From a virus, in the IMG/VR virus record IMGVR_UViG_3300042350_003308, positions 1 to 20,697 of that record: 20,697 nt of DNA, one strand, 5' to 3'. Positions 13,532 to 20,697 of the stretch are shown here, in pieces. Under the pieces are notes generated by a model. It was not told the DNA's origin. It saw only the letters and a program-made list of their open reading frames with translations, and did not search any database. The translations under genes and the position numbers were made by a program. How positions within the stretch are numbered: position 1 is the first letter of the stretch; every line of letters begins with the position of its first letter.

Positions 13532-16500
13532 TATGAAGCCTTCCTTAGAGTTATTGAGTGAGTCAATGTATCTCCAACATTCATATCGTGAGATACAACC
13601 CAATAGTCAACGTCAGTAATGTCTAGTGCATCAAAAGACGATATTCTAATTCTATCACCAAGTTGTATTTTTGGCATTGCAAGTGTATTTATAGTAATAA
13701 TCGGAACTGGATCTTGCATTTTATTTATGATAAAAGTAGCCAATTTCTGGGCCTGAACAGCATCTGTAATGTATGGGCTATCTATAACAACTTCCTTTAA
13801 ACCGTACTTTCTAATATTTTCCGTCAAGGCTTCTGATTGCTCCATAACTTGACTATTTTGTTCTGTAGTTATAACTGGAATACCAGCGATAGCAGCATAT
13901 GCAACTTTGTCTGTTAAAGGATTGGTTCCTTCTAAGAAAACAATTTCACCAGAATTAACATTGTTTGAAGCAGCAACAATTAAATTGGCACTATATGCTT
14001 GAGCCTCAAACTTATGAATTTCAATTAAGTCTGGTTCTTGGTTGTCAATCTCAGAAATCAAAGGATTCTTAACATTAAAAGCTGGGGCTTTGTCATACTG
14101 AGCATCAAAGTACTTAACCTCTCTAACAAGAGCATTAGCGGTATGTGTTGCTGCTGTTGTATCTAAAGCGCCTCTTTCAAGATTCAAAAACTCAGAAGAA
14201 GACTTAGATGAATATTTTATAATTTCACTATCAATTTTTATATAACCAGAAGTTGGAAATACTGGATCGTCTGTTGTATTTACATACATACTAGTAGCAT
14301 TTGCAGTAAGATTTGCTGTTAGTGTTACAGCTGCTAAAGATGTAGGATCTTGTGCTCTCCATAAAGACTGTGTTCCAATTTTGGCAGATGAAAGACCAGC
14401 AACCTTTACAACAACCTTATTTGCTTGAAGTTGAACATTATAGTCACCAGAAACAATATTGGTAGAGTCAGAAAATGTTGACTGTATTTGGCTATGTTGA
14501 GCAATTGTATTTTCATAGAACCTGTAGAAGTGTTCGTATCTTGCATAATCTTCTTCATCAATGTAAAGCCTTCCAAGATCTGCAATCGCTATGCCATCAA
14601 TAATTTCTCTGATTGTGCTGTTACCACCGTATAGGAATGGGAATTTACCAAGGGGTTGCATTTGAGTTGCTGTATATCTATCGCTAATCTCCTCTTGAGA
14701 TAGTTCTCTTTTATATATTGCAAACTCATCAATATCAAGACTTCTAATTGTTGAAGGTGCAACTTCACCAGTATTTGCAGTAAATGATGCACCACGACCT
14801 CCAATTGTTATATCACGATTAGCCCAAGAAACCTCGCCAGAAATACTACCTTCCGTATCAACTTTTACACCATTGATGTAATACTTCATATTTCCACCTT
14901 GATGTGTTACAACTAGATGTGAAAATGCTGAGTTTGATAGGGCAGTTATTGTGCTTACAGTTTTAGTTCCACCGTTATCAATAATTTTAAAACCATTTGA
15001 AGATGAATTACTGTAGAACTCAAACCCAGATGTTGGAGATGAGTTATTCCATGTGCTCAAGTATTCACCAGTACTGCTATATGGACTTCCTGTTGGCTTA
15101 ACATATAACTCAATTGTCCATTCACTTGTGTATAGCGGACTTACTGAGTTAGCAAAATCAAGAGTTTCGTCATATGGAATTCTAATATACGCTGAGTTAG
15201 ATAATGTTACAGCCTTATTATCAGATTCACCAACAATTCCAGAAGCAATTCCTAGAGTTGGTGTTCCAACATAAACACCATTGTTTCTATAGTGGTTAAA
15301 GTTATCTTCATCTTTATCATAACTTTCTTCTTTAGATCCAACTGAATCTAGTGGGACAATAGTGTAGCAATCAGTTGCTGGTATCAAAGATGTTGTATTT
15401 GCACCAATATATTTGATGGATAGTGATAAATCAAATGTTGAAGCATAGTGAGCAAACTCTAATCTAATTTTATAGGGTTGACCTGGTGTTAAATTAAGGT
15501 GTCTTCCTAAAGTTTCATAAGATGTTACTGTTGTTGATATGATATTCCTTTTCCATGAATCAATTACAAGAGTATCATCAAGATATAGCCTTACAGCTCC
15601 CCTTCTTACAGTTATTACAAAATCTTCTCCAGAGGCATCGTGTTTAATTGGAACATAATAGCCATCCATAACACCATTATAAAAACTTCCATAAGTATTA
15701 CCATCGGCTCCAGTAAAAGTATAAGATTGAAAGTTGATAGCAGCATTTGAGTTTGAAATACTTTTACTTAATGTTACAAAAGATGGAGATGTAAAAGCTT
15801 TTTCTCCAAGTGCTAAGTCTAATGGACTTAGAACTTTGTCAATTGCATCTGCAAGAATGTCTCCTACAGTTGTATTCTGCCTTCTTCCTTCTGGCATCCC
15901 CCAGAACCTTGCTCTAAACCCAGTTGATGGAACAATTACGTTTCCAGATCTATCAATTGTTGGTTCTTTAAACGACCAACTCGCAATTGGGTTTAATTTT
16001 TTAATACCGTCAGAATATGAATTTAATTGGTTATAGTCACCTTTTGGAAAACCAGCATGCATTAGAAGATTTTCAATAGAGTCTCCAACAGTTGTGTTTT
16101 GTTGAAAGAATCCTCTTTCCATTGTTTTTTCTGTTAAGAACTTTGACCAGTCATTGGCAGAAAAACCTACAGACATTTCTGATGAGGCGCTCCAGTCATC
16201 AATATAAAATGTACCGCCAGATATATACTCATATGTATCAAAACTTACAATAGCATCTGTTGAATGGGCTACTGCTGTCGTATTTGCATAACCTCTCTGT
16301 GAAGCGGTAAGACTTTTATCGCTTGCTTTAGCAGAACATAAAATAACTTCTTCGCTCTGGGTTCCAGCATCAATTTTAATTGTAAACTCATTTCCAGCAC
16401 CACCGTCTGGAAATATGTCTGCATCATAGACATTAATTGTTGTTGATGAATTACTTATATTTGCAGATAGTGCGGTGTTTGAAATAATGTCATCACTTCT

Positions 16501-17415
16501 TTTAATCTGCCATCCAGTTGAAACATGAACCTTAAGATCTTTATACATATACGGACCATACTCAGAACCAGCACTAAACCTTGAAAAGTCTTTGCTTGTA
16601 TTATCTAAAGAAACAGAAAGTTTAGAAGAACTTGAACCTCCAATTGGCAAGTTTGTTTCATGTAGATCTCTAGTACGAGATATTGAATAGTTAATAACAT
16701 AATCTGTAATATCTACTTGATAAAGAGGAACTATTGAATGAATTCTTGCATAATCTGTAGGGTTTTTAGTTGTGTATACAGTTACTTTGATTTTAGTTGT
16801 TGCGTAACTAGCAGCTTTTGCAGCAGCGGTTTCAATAAGATGTTCTTTAAAATAAGTACCGTCTTCTATCAAACCAGTTTCGTCTAAGATTGATGTAGCA
16901 CCATTAAAAACTTCAAGTCTATAATTTTTAATTTGGCCATGAAACTCTGCTGTGTTGATGACAATTTTATTAACTTTTCTTTCATCAAATGTCATTTCAA
17001 CATATGGGTCTGTAGCAAACCCATAATAATCAGTATATGTAGGATCTGTATTTGCTTGACTCTTTGTTCCAGACCACCAGCCATATTCTAAGTTATTATC
17101 CAAAGAAGATGGCATAGCAAAATATGTTCCGTCTGACTTAATTACATCACCATATTTATCTTTTGCATTGCATACTGCCCAAGTAAAGGTCTGTCTTTCA
17201 AGACCATTTCCAACCTGATCTTTTGAAAAATAATATCCAATGCTACCTTTTGCAGTATTTGAGTGAGGGTCGTTTGTTGTAACAGATAGATTATCTAAAT
17301 GTCTTAAATCCAAAAAATCTATAATAATTCTTGGCTTTACTTTTTGGGCATAGGAAGTTATGGCAGTATTAAAAGAGTTAGATAAAGTTTTGCCATAAAT
17401 ATCAGTAGTTAACAT
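13531..17415 (-). CDS. large tail/baseplate protein with PA14-like and LamG-like domains
   Basis: A 1294-residue tail-tip protein. Residues about 130-230 look like a discoidin-type beta sandwich. About 300-390 and 1022-1100 hold two related modules of the form FP-G-I-ID-E, then RG...TTA..H...A.V. About 540-665 resembles PA14: DGYYVPIKHD, VRLYLDDTLVIDSW, then a strand starting GQPYKIRLEF. About 730-915 is a LamG/jelly-roll domain (WTIELYVKPTG, FSHLVVTHQGG, YINGVKV, LDIDEFAIYKRELS). The C-terminal 150 residues resemble the end of baseplate hub-like proteins. Both lectin-type folds suggest binding of surface polysaccharide. It sits after the tape measure and small tail genes, where siphophages encode the tail-tip hub. 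The ATG overlaps the previous stop as TAATG, with GAGG before it. Confidence 0.82.
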   Translation of the reverse strand: MLTTDIYGKTLSNSFNTAITSYAQKVKPRIIIDFLDLRHLDNLSVTTNDPHSNTAKGSIGYYFSKDQVGNGLERQTFTWAVCNAKDKYGDVIKSDGTYFAMPSSLDNNLEYGWWSGTKSQANTDPTYTDYYGFATDPYVEMTFDERKVNKIVINTAEFHGQIKNYRLEVFNGATSILDETGLIEDGTYFKEHLIETAAAKAASYATTKIKVTVYTTKNPTDYARIHSIVPLYQVDITDYVINYSISRTRDLHETNLPIGGSSSSKLSVSLDNTSKDFSRFSAGSEYGPYMYKDLKVHVSTGWQIKRSDDIISNTALSANISNSSTTINVYDADIFPDGGAGNEFTIKIDAGTQSEEVILCSAKASDKSLTASQRGYANTTAVAHSTDAIVSFDTYEYISGGTFYIDDWSASSEMSVGFSANDWSKFLTEKTMERGFFQQNTTVGDSIENLLMHAGFPKGDYNQLNSYSDGIKKLNPIASWSFKEPTIDRSGNVIVPSTGFRARFWGMPEGRRQNTTVGDILADAIDKVLSPLDLALGEKAFTSPSFVTLSKSISNSNAAINFQSYTFTGADGNTYGSFYNGVMDGYYVPIKHDASGEDFVITVRRGAVRLYLDDTLVIDSWKRNIISTTVTSYETLGRHLNLTPGQPYKIRLEFAHYASTFDLSLSIKYIGANTTSLIPATDCYTIVPLDSVGSKEESYDKDEDNFNHYRNNGVYVGTPTLGIASGIVGESDNKAVTLSNSAYIRIPYDETLDFANSVSPLYTSEWTIELYVKPTGSPYSSTGEYLSTWNNSSPTSGFEFYSNSSSNGFKIIDNGGTKTVSTITALSNSAFSHLVVTHQGGNMKYYINGVKVDTEGSISGEVSWANRDITIGGRGASFTANTGEVAPSTIRSLDIDEFAIYKRELSQEEISDRYTATQMQPLGKFPFLYGGNSTIREIIDGIAIADLGRLYIDEEDYARYEHFYRFYENTIAQHSQIQSTFSDSTNIVSGDYNVQLQANKVVVKVAGLSSAKIGTQSLWRAQDPTSLAAVTLTANLTANATSMYVNTTDDPVFPTSGYIKIDSEIIKYSSKSSSEFLNLERGALDTTAATHTANALVREVKYFDAQYDKAPAFNVKNPLISEIDNQEPDLIEIHKFEAQAYSANLIVAASNNVNSGEIVFLEGTNPLTDKVAYAAIAGIPVITTEQNSQVMEQSEALTENIRKYGLKEVVIDSPYITDAVQAQKLATFIINKMQDPVPIITINTLAMPKIQLGDRIRISSFDALDITDVDYWVVSHDMNVGDTLTHSITLRKAS
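13539..13545 (-). promoter_or_regulatory. Shine-Dalgarno site (AGGAAGG) deciding the fibre start
   Basis: AGGAAGG is seven bases upstream of ATG at 13531, within the last codons of the large tail protein gene. It fixes the fibre start 24 codons downstream of the longest open reading frame. Confidence 0.75.
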
Positions 17416-17915
17416 TATGCCTCATTAAAAACAATAGAACAGTCCCAATAGTATACATTATTTATTAAGTCTCTTCTAATTAGATTTTCATTATAAGCCT
17501 CAACAAATACGGTGTGAGTTGAATATGTTCCATCTTGTACTTTAATTAATTTTAGGGTATAAACATCTTCGCCTGAAGCCAGCTCTTTGAAGTAATCTCT
17601 ACCGTATCTACCATCTGCTGTGTCTCTTTTTGTTCCTGGAACCATTCTCCAAGATATTGACCAAGAATTTTTTCCAGAAGAAGATGCCCTTCTAAAATAC
17701 CTTGATCTTGTACCATTCCAGTTTGTATTTTCAGTTACTGAAAAATTGTAACCAATTTGAATTGTTCTACCGTGGTCTGTAAGTGGTTTATTGTTTACGA
17801 TAATCAAAGCTCTAGGCTCGTTATACATCGTTGTTCCACCTACAAGTTTAAGTACATTATTGCAAGTTGAAAGACTTGTGATTGCTAATGAAGCAGATCC
17901 TGTTACAGTTGCCAT
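17415..17915 (-). CDS. minor tail protein, paralogue B
   Basis: A 166-residue tail protein paralogous to the next gene upstream. Shared features in order: HGRT (67-70 region), YFRR, a long strand (SWSISWRMVP), DGRYGRDYFKEL, VFVEAYNENLIRRD, and a C-terminal CSIVFNEA strand. It is longer than its sister at the N-terminus, with about 30 extra residues (TGSASLAITSLSTCN). Lying directly between tape measure and tail-tip hub genes, it probably helps join tail tube and baseplate; distal tail (Dit-like) function is possible but not shown. The ATG overlaps the previous stop (TAATG) with GAGGAA seven bases before. Confidence 0.7.
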   Translation of the reverse strand: MATVTGSASLAITSLSTCNNVLKLVGGTTMYNEPRALIIVNNKPLTDHGRTIQIGYNFSVTENTNWNGTRSRYFRRASSSGKNSWSISWRMVPGTKRDTADGRYGRDYFKELASGEDVYTLKLIKVQDGTYSTHTVFVEAYNENLIRRDLINNVYYWDCSIVFNEA

Positions 17916-18334
17916 TATAATTCCTCAAAAACAATTGTTACATTATAAAAAGCGTAGCCTTGTTCAAAATCCCTTCTAACAAGATCTTCATTATATGAAG
18001 TTACAAAAACACTTGTATTATAAGTATAAGAATTAGATGTGTCTTTAATAACTAATGTTGCAGATTGTTTTGCTTCAACAAGAGTTCTTAAAAAATTTCT
18101 GCCAGCTCTGCCATCAATTGTATGATCTGTTGATTCTGGAAGAAGGGTATATGTAAATGCAAAACTTCTTTTTGATTTCTTAAAGTACTTTTTAGTCAGG
18201 CCTCTTGAAAGTTCTACTACACTAGAGTTAATTGCGTAGTCTGAGGATAGTGTTCTTCCATGTTCTGTAATTTCTGTTCCATTTATTGAGATTATATTTA
18301 CTAGATCTGTAAGTTGGTTATCTATGACAGCCAT
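17915..18334 (-). CDS. minor tail protein, paralogue A
   Basis: A 139-residue tail protein, sister of the gene after it. It has EHGRT (24-28 region), KYFKK, a long strand (SFAFTYTLLP), DGRAGRNFLRTL, VFVTSYNEDLVRRD and a C-terminal IVFEEL strand, aligning with its neighbour almost throughout but sharing only a minority of residues, so the duplication is old. It is likely an all-beta structural protein at the distal end of the tail tube. The ATG overlaps the tape measure stop by one base (TAATG), and AGAGG stands nearby. No enzyme motif is visible. Confidence 0.7.
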   Translation of the reverse strand: MAVIDNQLTDLVNIISINGTEITEHGRTLSSDYAINSSVVELSRGLTKKYFKKSKRSFAFTYTLLPESTDHTIDGRAGRNFLRTLVEAKQSATLVIKDTSNSYTYNTSVFVTSYNEDLVRRDFEQGYAFYNVTIVFEEL

Positions 18335-20697
18335 TACATACCTCTATTAATACCACTGTAAGTTCTAACAACCCTTTTATTTGTACCAGCGGCTCTTTGA
18401 TTATTGGGTACAACTTTGATATTGTATTCCTTCATCATTGATTCAAACCATTCTCTTTCGCCAATAAAATTGTCAACACATATGTTAATATTTTGCTCAG
18501 AATAAGATTCAGTTCCATTTGCTGACTTTATTGAAGAAGTATTTGCATTTCTAATTGAATTTAGACTTTCAAGAGTTGCTAACCCAATATTTCTAACTGC
18601 TTTAGAACTAACAACATATTCACCACCATGCAAAAGTGTTGGAATAGATTGAGAACTGAAAGCATTTATATATCCACCATTTGCTTTTTTAAATGTATAT
18701 TTTGGAGGATTATATGGCTTTATTGTGTTAACAGGCATTGGGTTACTAGGCATTGGGTTACTAGGCATTGGGTTCTTAGGCATTGGGTTACTAGGCATTG
18801 GGTTACTAGGCATTGGGTTCTTAGGCATTGGGTTACTAGGCATTGGGTTAGATAAAGAAATTGTTTCAACAGGCTTTGGTTTAAGATAAGGCATTGCTAC
18901 GGGTGGTTTAAAACCTGTGGTGCTTCCTATTGGGTTACCTATTGGGTTATTAGGCATTGGGAGATAAGGCATTGGGTTAAAAGGCATTGGCTTAAAATCA
19001 CTCATTAAATGCTTTGACTGACCACTGCTTACTGTTGGTGCTGTTCCACCACCAGAGCCTCCTCCCCCTCCTCCAGAGTTAGCAGCGTTATCCATTTCTG
19101 AAGCAATGCCAGCAAGCAGTGGTGAAAGTCCAGCAGCAAGGGTTTGAACCTTGCTTAAAATATGACCAACAGTTCTTTCCATTGCGTGCTGAATAGATTT
19201 ATTAGCTCTATCCATTGCATTCACCCAAACAAGGAATGGATTATTATTTCTTAGGATATCTCTTAATCTAGAGAATATATTTCTAAGGGAACCTGGTTGT
19301 TCTTTTCCACCAAGCATAATATTTCCAATTCTCTTCATTTGGCCAGGAAGTAAATCTAGTTTTTTACCAAAAAGATCTTTTGCTTGCTGTGACCATTGAC
19401 CAGAATTAATTTGTGTAGGAATTGCATTAAGCATTCCTATAGTTGCACCAATTACTGTTGTATTATCTTTTGCATTAGTTCCAAGTCCATATTTATCAAC
19501 CGCCGTATTTACAAGTTGATCAAGACTTGTAGTAAAAGCACCTACTGCTTCATTTGGAAGACCAGTAGTGATTTTAGTTGCCAATTCTGTCATCATATTT
19601 GCAAATTCTGCTTTACTGTCGGCTGCAACTCCCTTAGCAGCATTTAGCAGTTGATTTAATTGGTTATTAAACTCATCAATTGTATTTGGAGGGAATTCAG
19701 TAATTTTTTCTGCTGCTTTCTGGAAGTCTTCAATTACTGAGTCGTAGTATTCTGAAGCAGCCTCTTTTGCTTCCTTAATTGCTTCACGAATAGCATCTCT
19801 ATTTTCTTTTGCAAGATCCTCTGCTCTCTTAGTATCTAGGTCTGATACTGATTTTGCAGATTCAATCTTTGCTTTTTGCTCCTCCAGATCAAGCATTCTT
19901 GCATCATCAATACGACCTTCATAAATAGCCAAAGCGCGATTGCGAACATAATTTTGTCTATTAAGTTCTCTTTCATCAAGCATCTCTCTTCTTTTAAGTT
20001 CGTATTCTTTTGTTCTTGTGAGAGATTCCTCTGCTTTTTCAAGAGCATCTATTGTTTTAATTTGATCATCAAATACCTTAAGAGCAGCTTCTTTTTGATC
20101 CTGTAGTGCTTGCGTGAGTTGACCTGTGTAGTCTTTGACATTTTCAGCAACATAATCAAGAGTTTTGTCAACAAATTCCTGCAGCATATCTCTGAGAGCT
20201 TGGCCTACTGAACCTGCGCTACCACCTACTCCCTCTTCAATGCCCTCACCTAAAGCATCTCCAATAATTTCACCTTGATCCTTTGCCTCTTCTTTAGCCC
20301 CATCAGTTGCTGATTTAACAATTTCAGATCCATCTCCTTGTTTCATTGCGTCATCAATAAAGCCAAGAATTCCTTCAAGAGCGCTAACAACACCTTTTGT
20401 TAAGCTTTTAACTCCAGGTATCCAACTTGTTACGTAAGCTGCTGCTTTAGCAACCTGCAACCAGCCTGAAATAATAAATCTAAAGACATGGGCAAATGGC
20501 CCCATAAGACCAATAATTGCTTTACCAACACCAGAAAGAACTTGTTTAATACCAGCCATAAAGTCTCCCTTAAAGATCTTTATGAATCCGCCTACAAAGT
20601 TAACAATTCCCCTAATAAGAGCAGATATTGGTTTTAATATGAAGCCTATGGCCTTGGCAACAACATTCCTCATTAAGAATGCAATAACACTTGCTAC
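18334..20697 (-). CDS. tape measure protein, C-terminal part (5' end outside window)
   Basis: Tail-length ruler and DNA-injection protein; 787 residues are visible. The frame stays open to the right edge, so the Met at 20673 is internal. From that Met: residues 1-105 are hydrophobic and may be membrane-inserting (ALIRGIVNFVGGFIKIF); 187-325 form a charged coiled coil with NYVRNRALAIYEGRIDDARM; 534-549 is a glycine-rich linker; about 559-646 is a proline/methionine-rich tract of NPMP units; and the C-terminus has GGYINAFS, then IPTLLHGGEYVVSSKAV, a motif common in tape measure proteins. It is the most upstream tail gene seen and is followed by small tail proteins and the hub, the standard siphophage order. 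Confidence 0.9.
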   Translation of the reverse strand, partial: VASVIAFLMRNVVAKAIGFILKPISALIRGIVNFVGGFIKIFKGDFMAGIKQVLSGVGKAIIGLMGPFAHVFRFIISGWLQVAKAAAYVTSWIPGVKSLTKGVVSALEGILGFIDDAMKQGDGSEIVKSATDGAKEEAKDQGEIIGDALGEGIEEGVGGSAGSVGQALRDMLQEFVDKTLDYVAENVKDYTGQLTQALQDQKEAALKVFDDQIKTIDALEKAEESLTRTKEYELKRREMLDERELNRQNYVRNRALAIYEGRIDDARMLDLEEQKAKIESAKSVSDLDTKRAEDLAKENRDAIREAIKEAKEAASEYYDSVIEDFQKAAEKITEFPPNTIDEFNNQLNQLLNAAKGVAADSKAEFANMMTELATKITTGLPNEAVGAFTTSLDQLVNTAVDKYGLGTNAKDNTTVIGATIGMLNAIPTQINSGQWSQQAKDLFGKKLDLLPGQMKRIGNIMLGGKEQPGSLRNIFSRLRDILRNNNPFLVWVNAMDRANKSIQHAMERTVGHILSKVQTLAAGLSPLLAGIASEMDNAANSGGGGGGSGGGTAPTVSSGQSKHLMSDFKPMPFNPMPYLPMPNNPIGNPIGSTTGFKPPVAMPYLKPKPVETISLSNPMPSNPMPKNPMPSNPMPSNPMPKNPMPSNPMPSNPMPVNTIKPYNPPKYTFKKANGGYINAFSSQSIPTLLHGGEYVVSSKAVRNIGLATLESLNSIRNANTSSIKSANGTESYSEQNINICVDNFIGEREWFESMMKEYNIKVVPNNQRAAGTNKRVVRTYSGINRGM
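18734..18850 (-). repeat. 15-bp tandem repeat in the tape measure gene, AAB pattern
   Basis: Seven complete 15-bp units and a 12-bp partial eighth. The plus-strand unit is GGCATTGGGTTACTA (A) or GGCATTGGGTTCTTA (B), in order A-A-B-A-A-B-A-a, so a 45-bp period overlies the 15-bp one. Units of each type match exactly. The encoded five-residue unit is (S/K)NPMP, with the order set by A and B. Confidence 0.95.
18953..18997 (-). repeat. three degenerate 15-bp units of the same repeat
   Basis: Three consecutive units related to the main array: GGCATTGGGAGATAA, GGCATTGGGTTAAAA and GGCATTGGCTTAAAA. They encode PMP-centred pentads (FNPMP, YLPMP, NNPMP-like). They are separated from the main array by about 100 bases holding further Pro/Gly-rich code, and look like older, drifted copies. 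Confidence 0.8.

Noticed and set aside
13532-13603. Longer N-terminus for the S74 fibre
   Set aside because: The 24 extra residues overlap the hub gene, and the strong AGGAAGG site points to ATG at 13531.
18628-18855. Plus-strand reading with RHWVT repeats
   Set aside because: It is the antisense image of the tape measure repeat array, on the strand carrying no other gene and without a convincing ribosome site.
18734-18997. CRISPR-like array
   Set aside because: Units are 15 bp, directly adjacent and in frame with a coding sequence; there are no spacers.
20671-20673. ATG as the true start of the tape measure gene
   Set aside because: The frame remains open upstream to the window edge (VASVIAFL precedes it), there is no ribosome site, and tape measure proteins are normally longer.

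Overview
This window looks like part of the genome of a tailed, probably siphovirus-like phage. Three things suggest an actinobacterial host: a WhiB-type iron-sulfur regulator (a family essentially confined to Actinobacteria and their phages), a MerR-type DNA-binding protein, and the set of replication genes. By eye the DNA is AT-rich (roughly 35-38% GC). That fits a phage of low-GC aquatic actinobacteria better than one of high-GC soil genera, but this last step is inference. All genes lie on the minus strand, so transcription runs from right to left. Genes are packed tightly: most junctions are ATGA, TAATG or TAAATG couplings, or short overlaps.

Right half, 20697 to about 11233, is tail morphogenesis. 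In reading order it holds the 3' part of a tape measure gene with a 15-bp tandem repeat near its end, two small paralogous tail proteins, a 1294-residue tail or baseplate protein with PA14-like and LamG-like lectin folds, a fibre with a C-terminal peptidase S74 self-cleaving chaperone, and a small appendage protein. A free-standing HNH endonuclease gene then marks the boundary.

Left half, 10734 to 1, is DNA metabolism and its control. It begins just after a candidate promoter. It holds a zinc-finger metallophosphoesterase, a small zinc ribbon, a MerR-type regulator, a small conserved-looking protein, the WhiB protein, a possible helicase loader, a DnaB-type helicase, a small overlapping ORF, a DnaG-type primase, a putative single-strand-binding protein, a GC-rich hairpin, a HAD-type nucleotidase, a complete DnaE-type polymerase III alpha subunit with an apparently intact PHP site, two overlapping methyltransferase-like genes, and the 5' part of a RecA-like recombinase.

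Together the left half supplies helicase, primase, polymerase, a candidate single-strand-binding protein and recombinase for phage-directed replication, plus two regulators likely to act on phage or host transcription. I see no tRNA genes, CRISPR array, insertion sequence or integrase. No intergenic stretch exceeds 50 bases. The least explained elements are the hairpin before the nucleotidase gene, the methyltransferase pair, the AAB-patterned repeat in the tape measure gene, and an 18-bp sequence shared between a methyltransferase-like gene and the tape measure gene.
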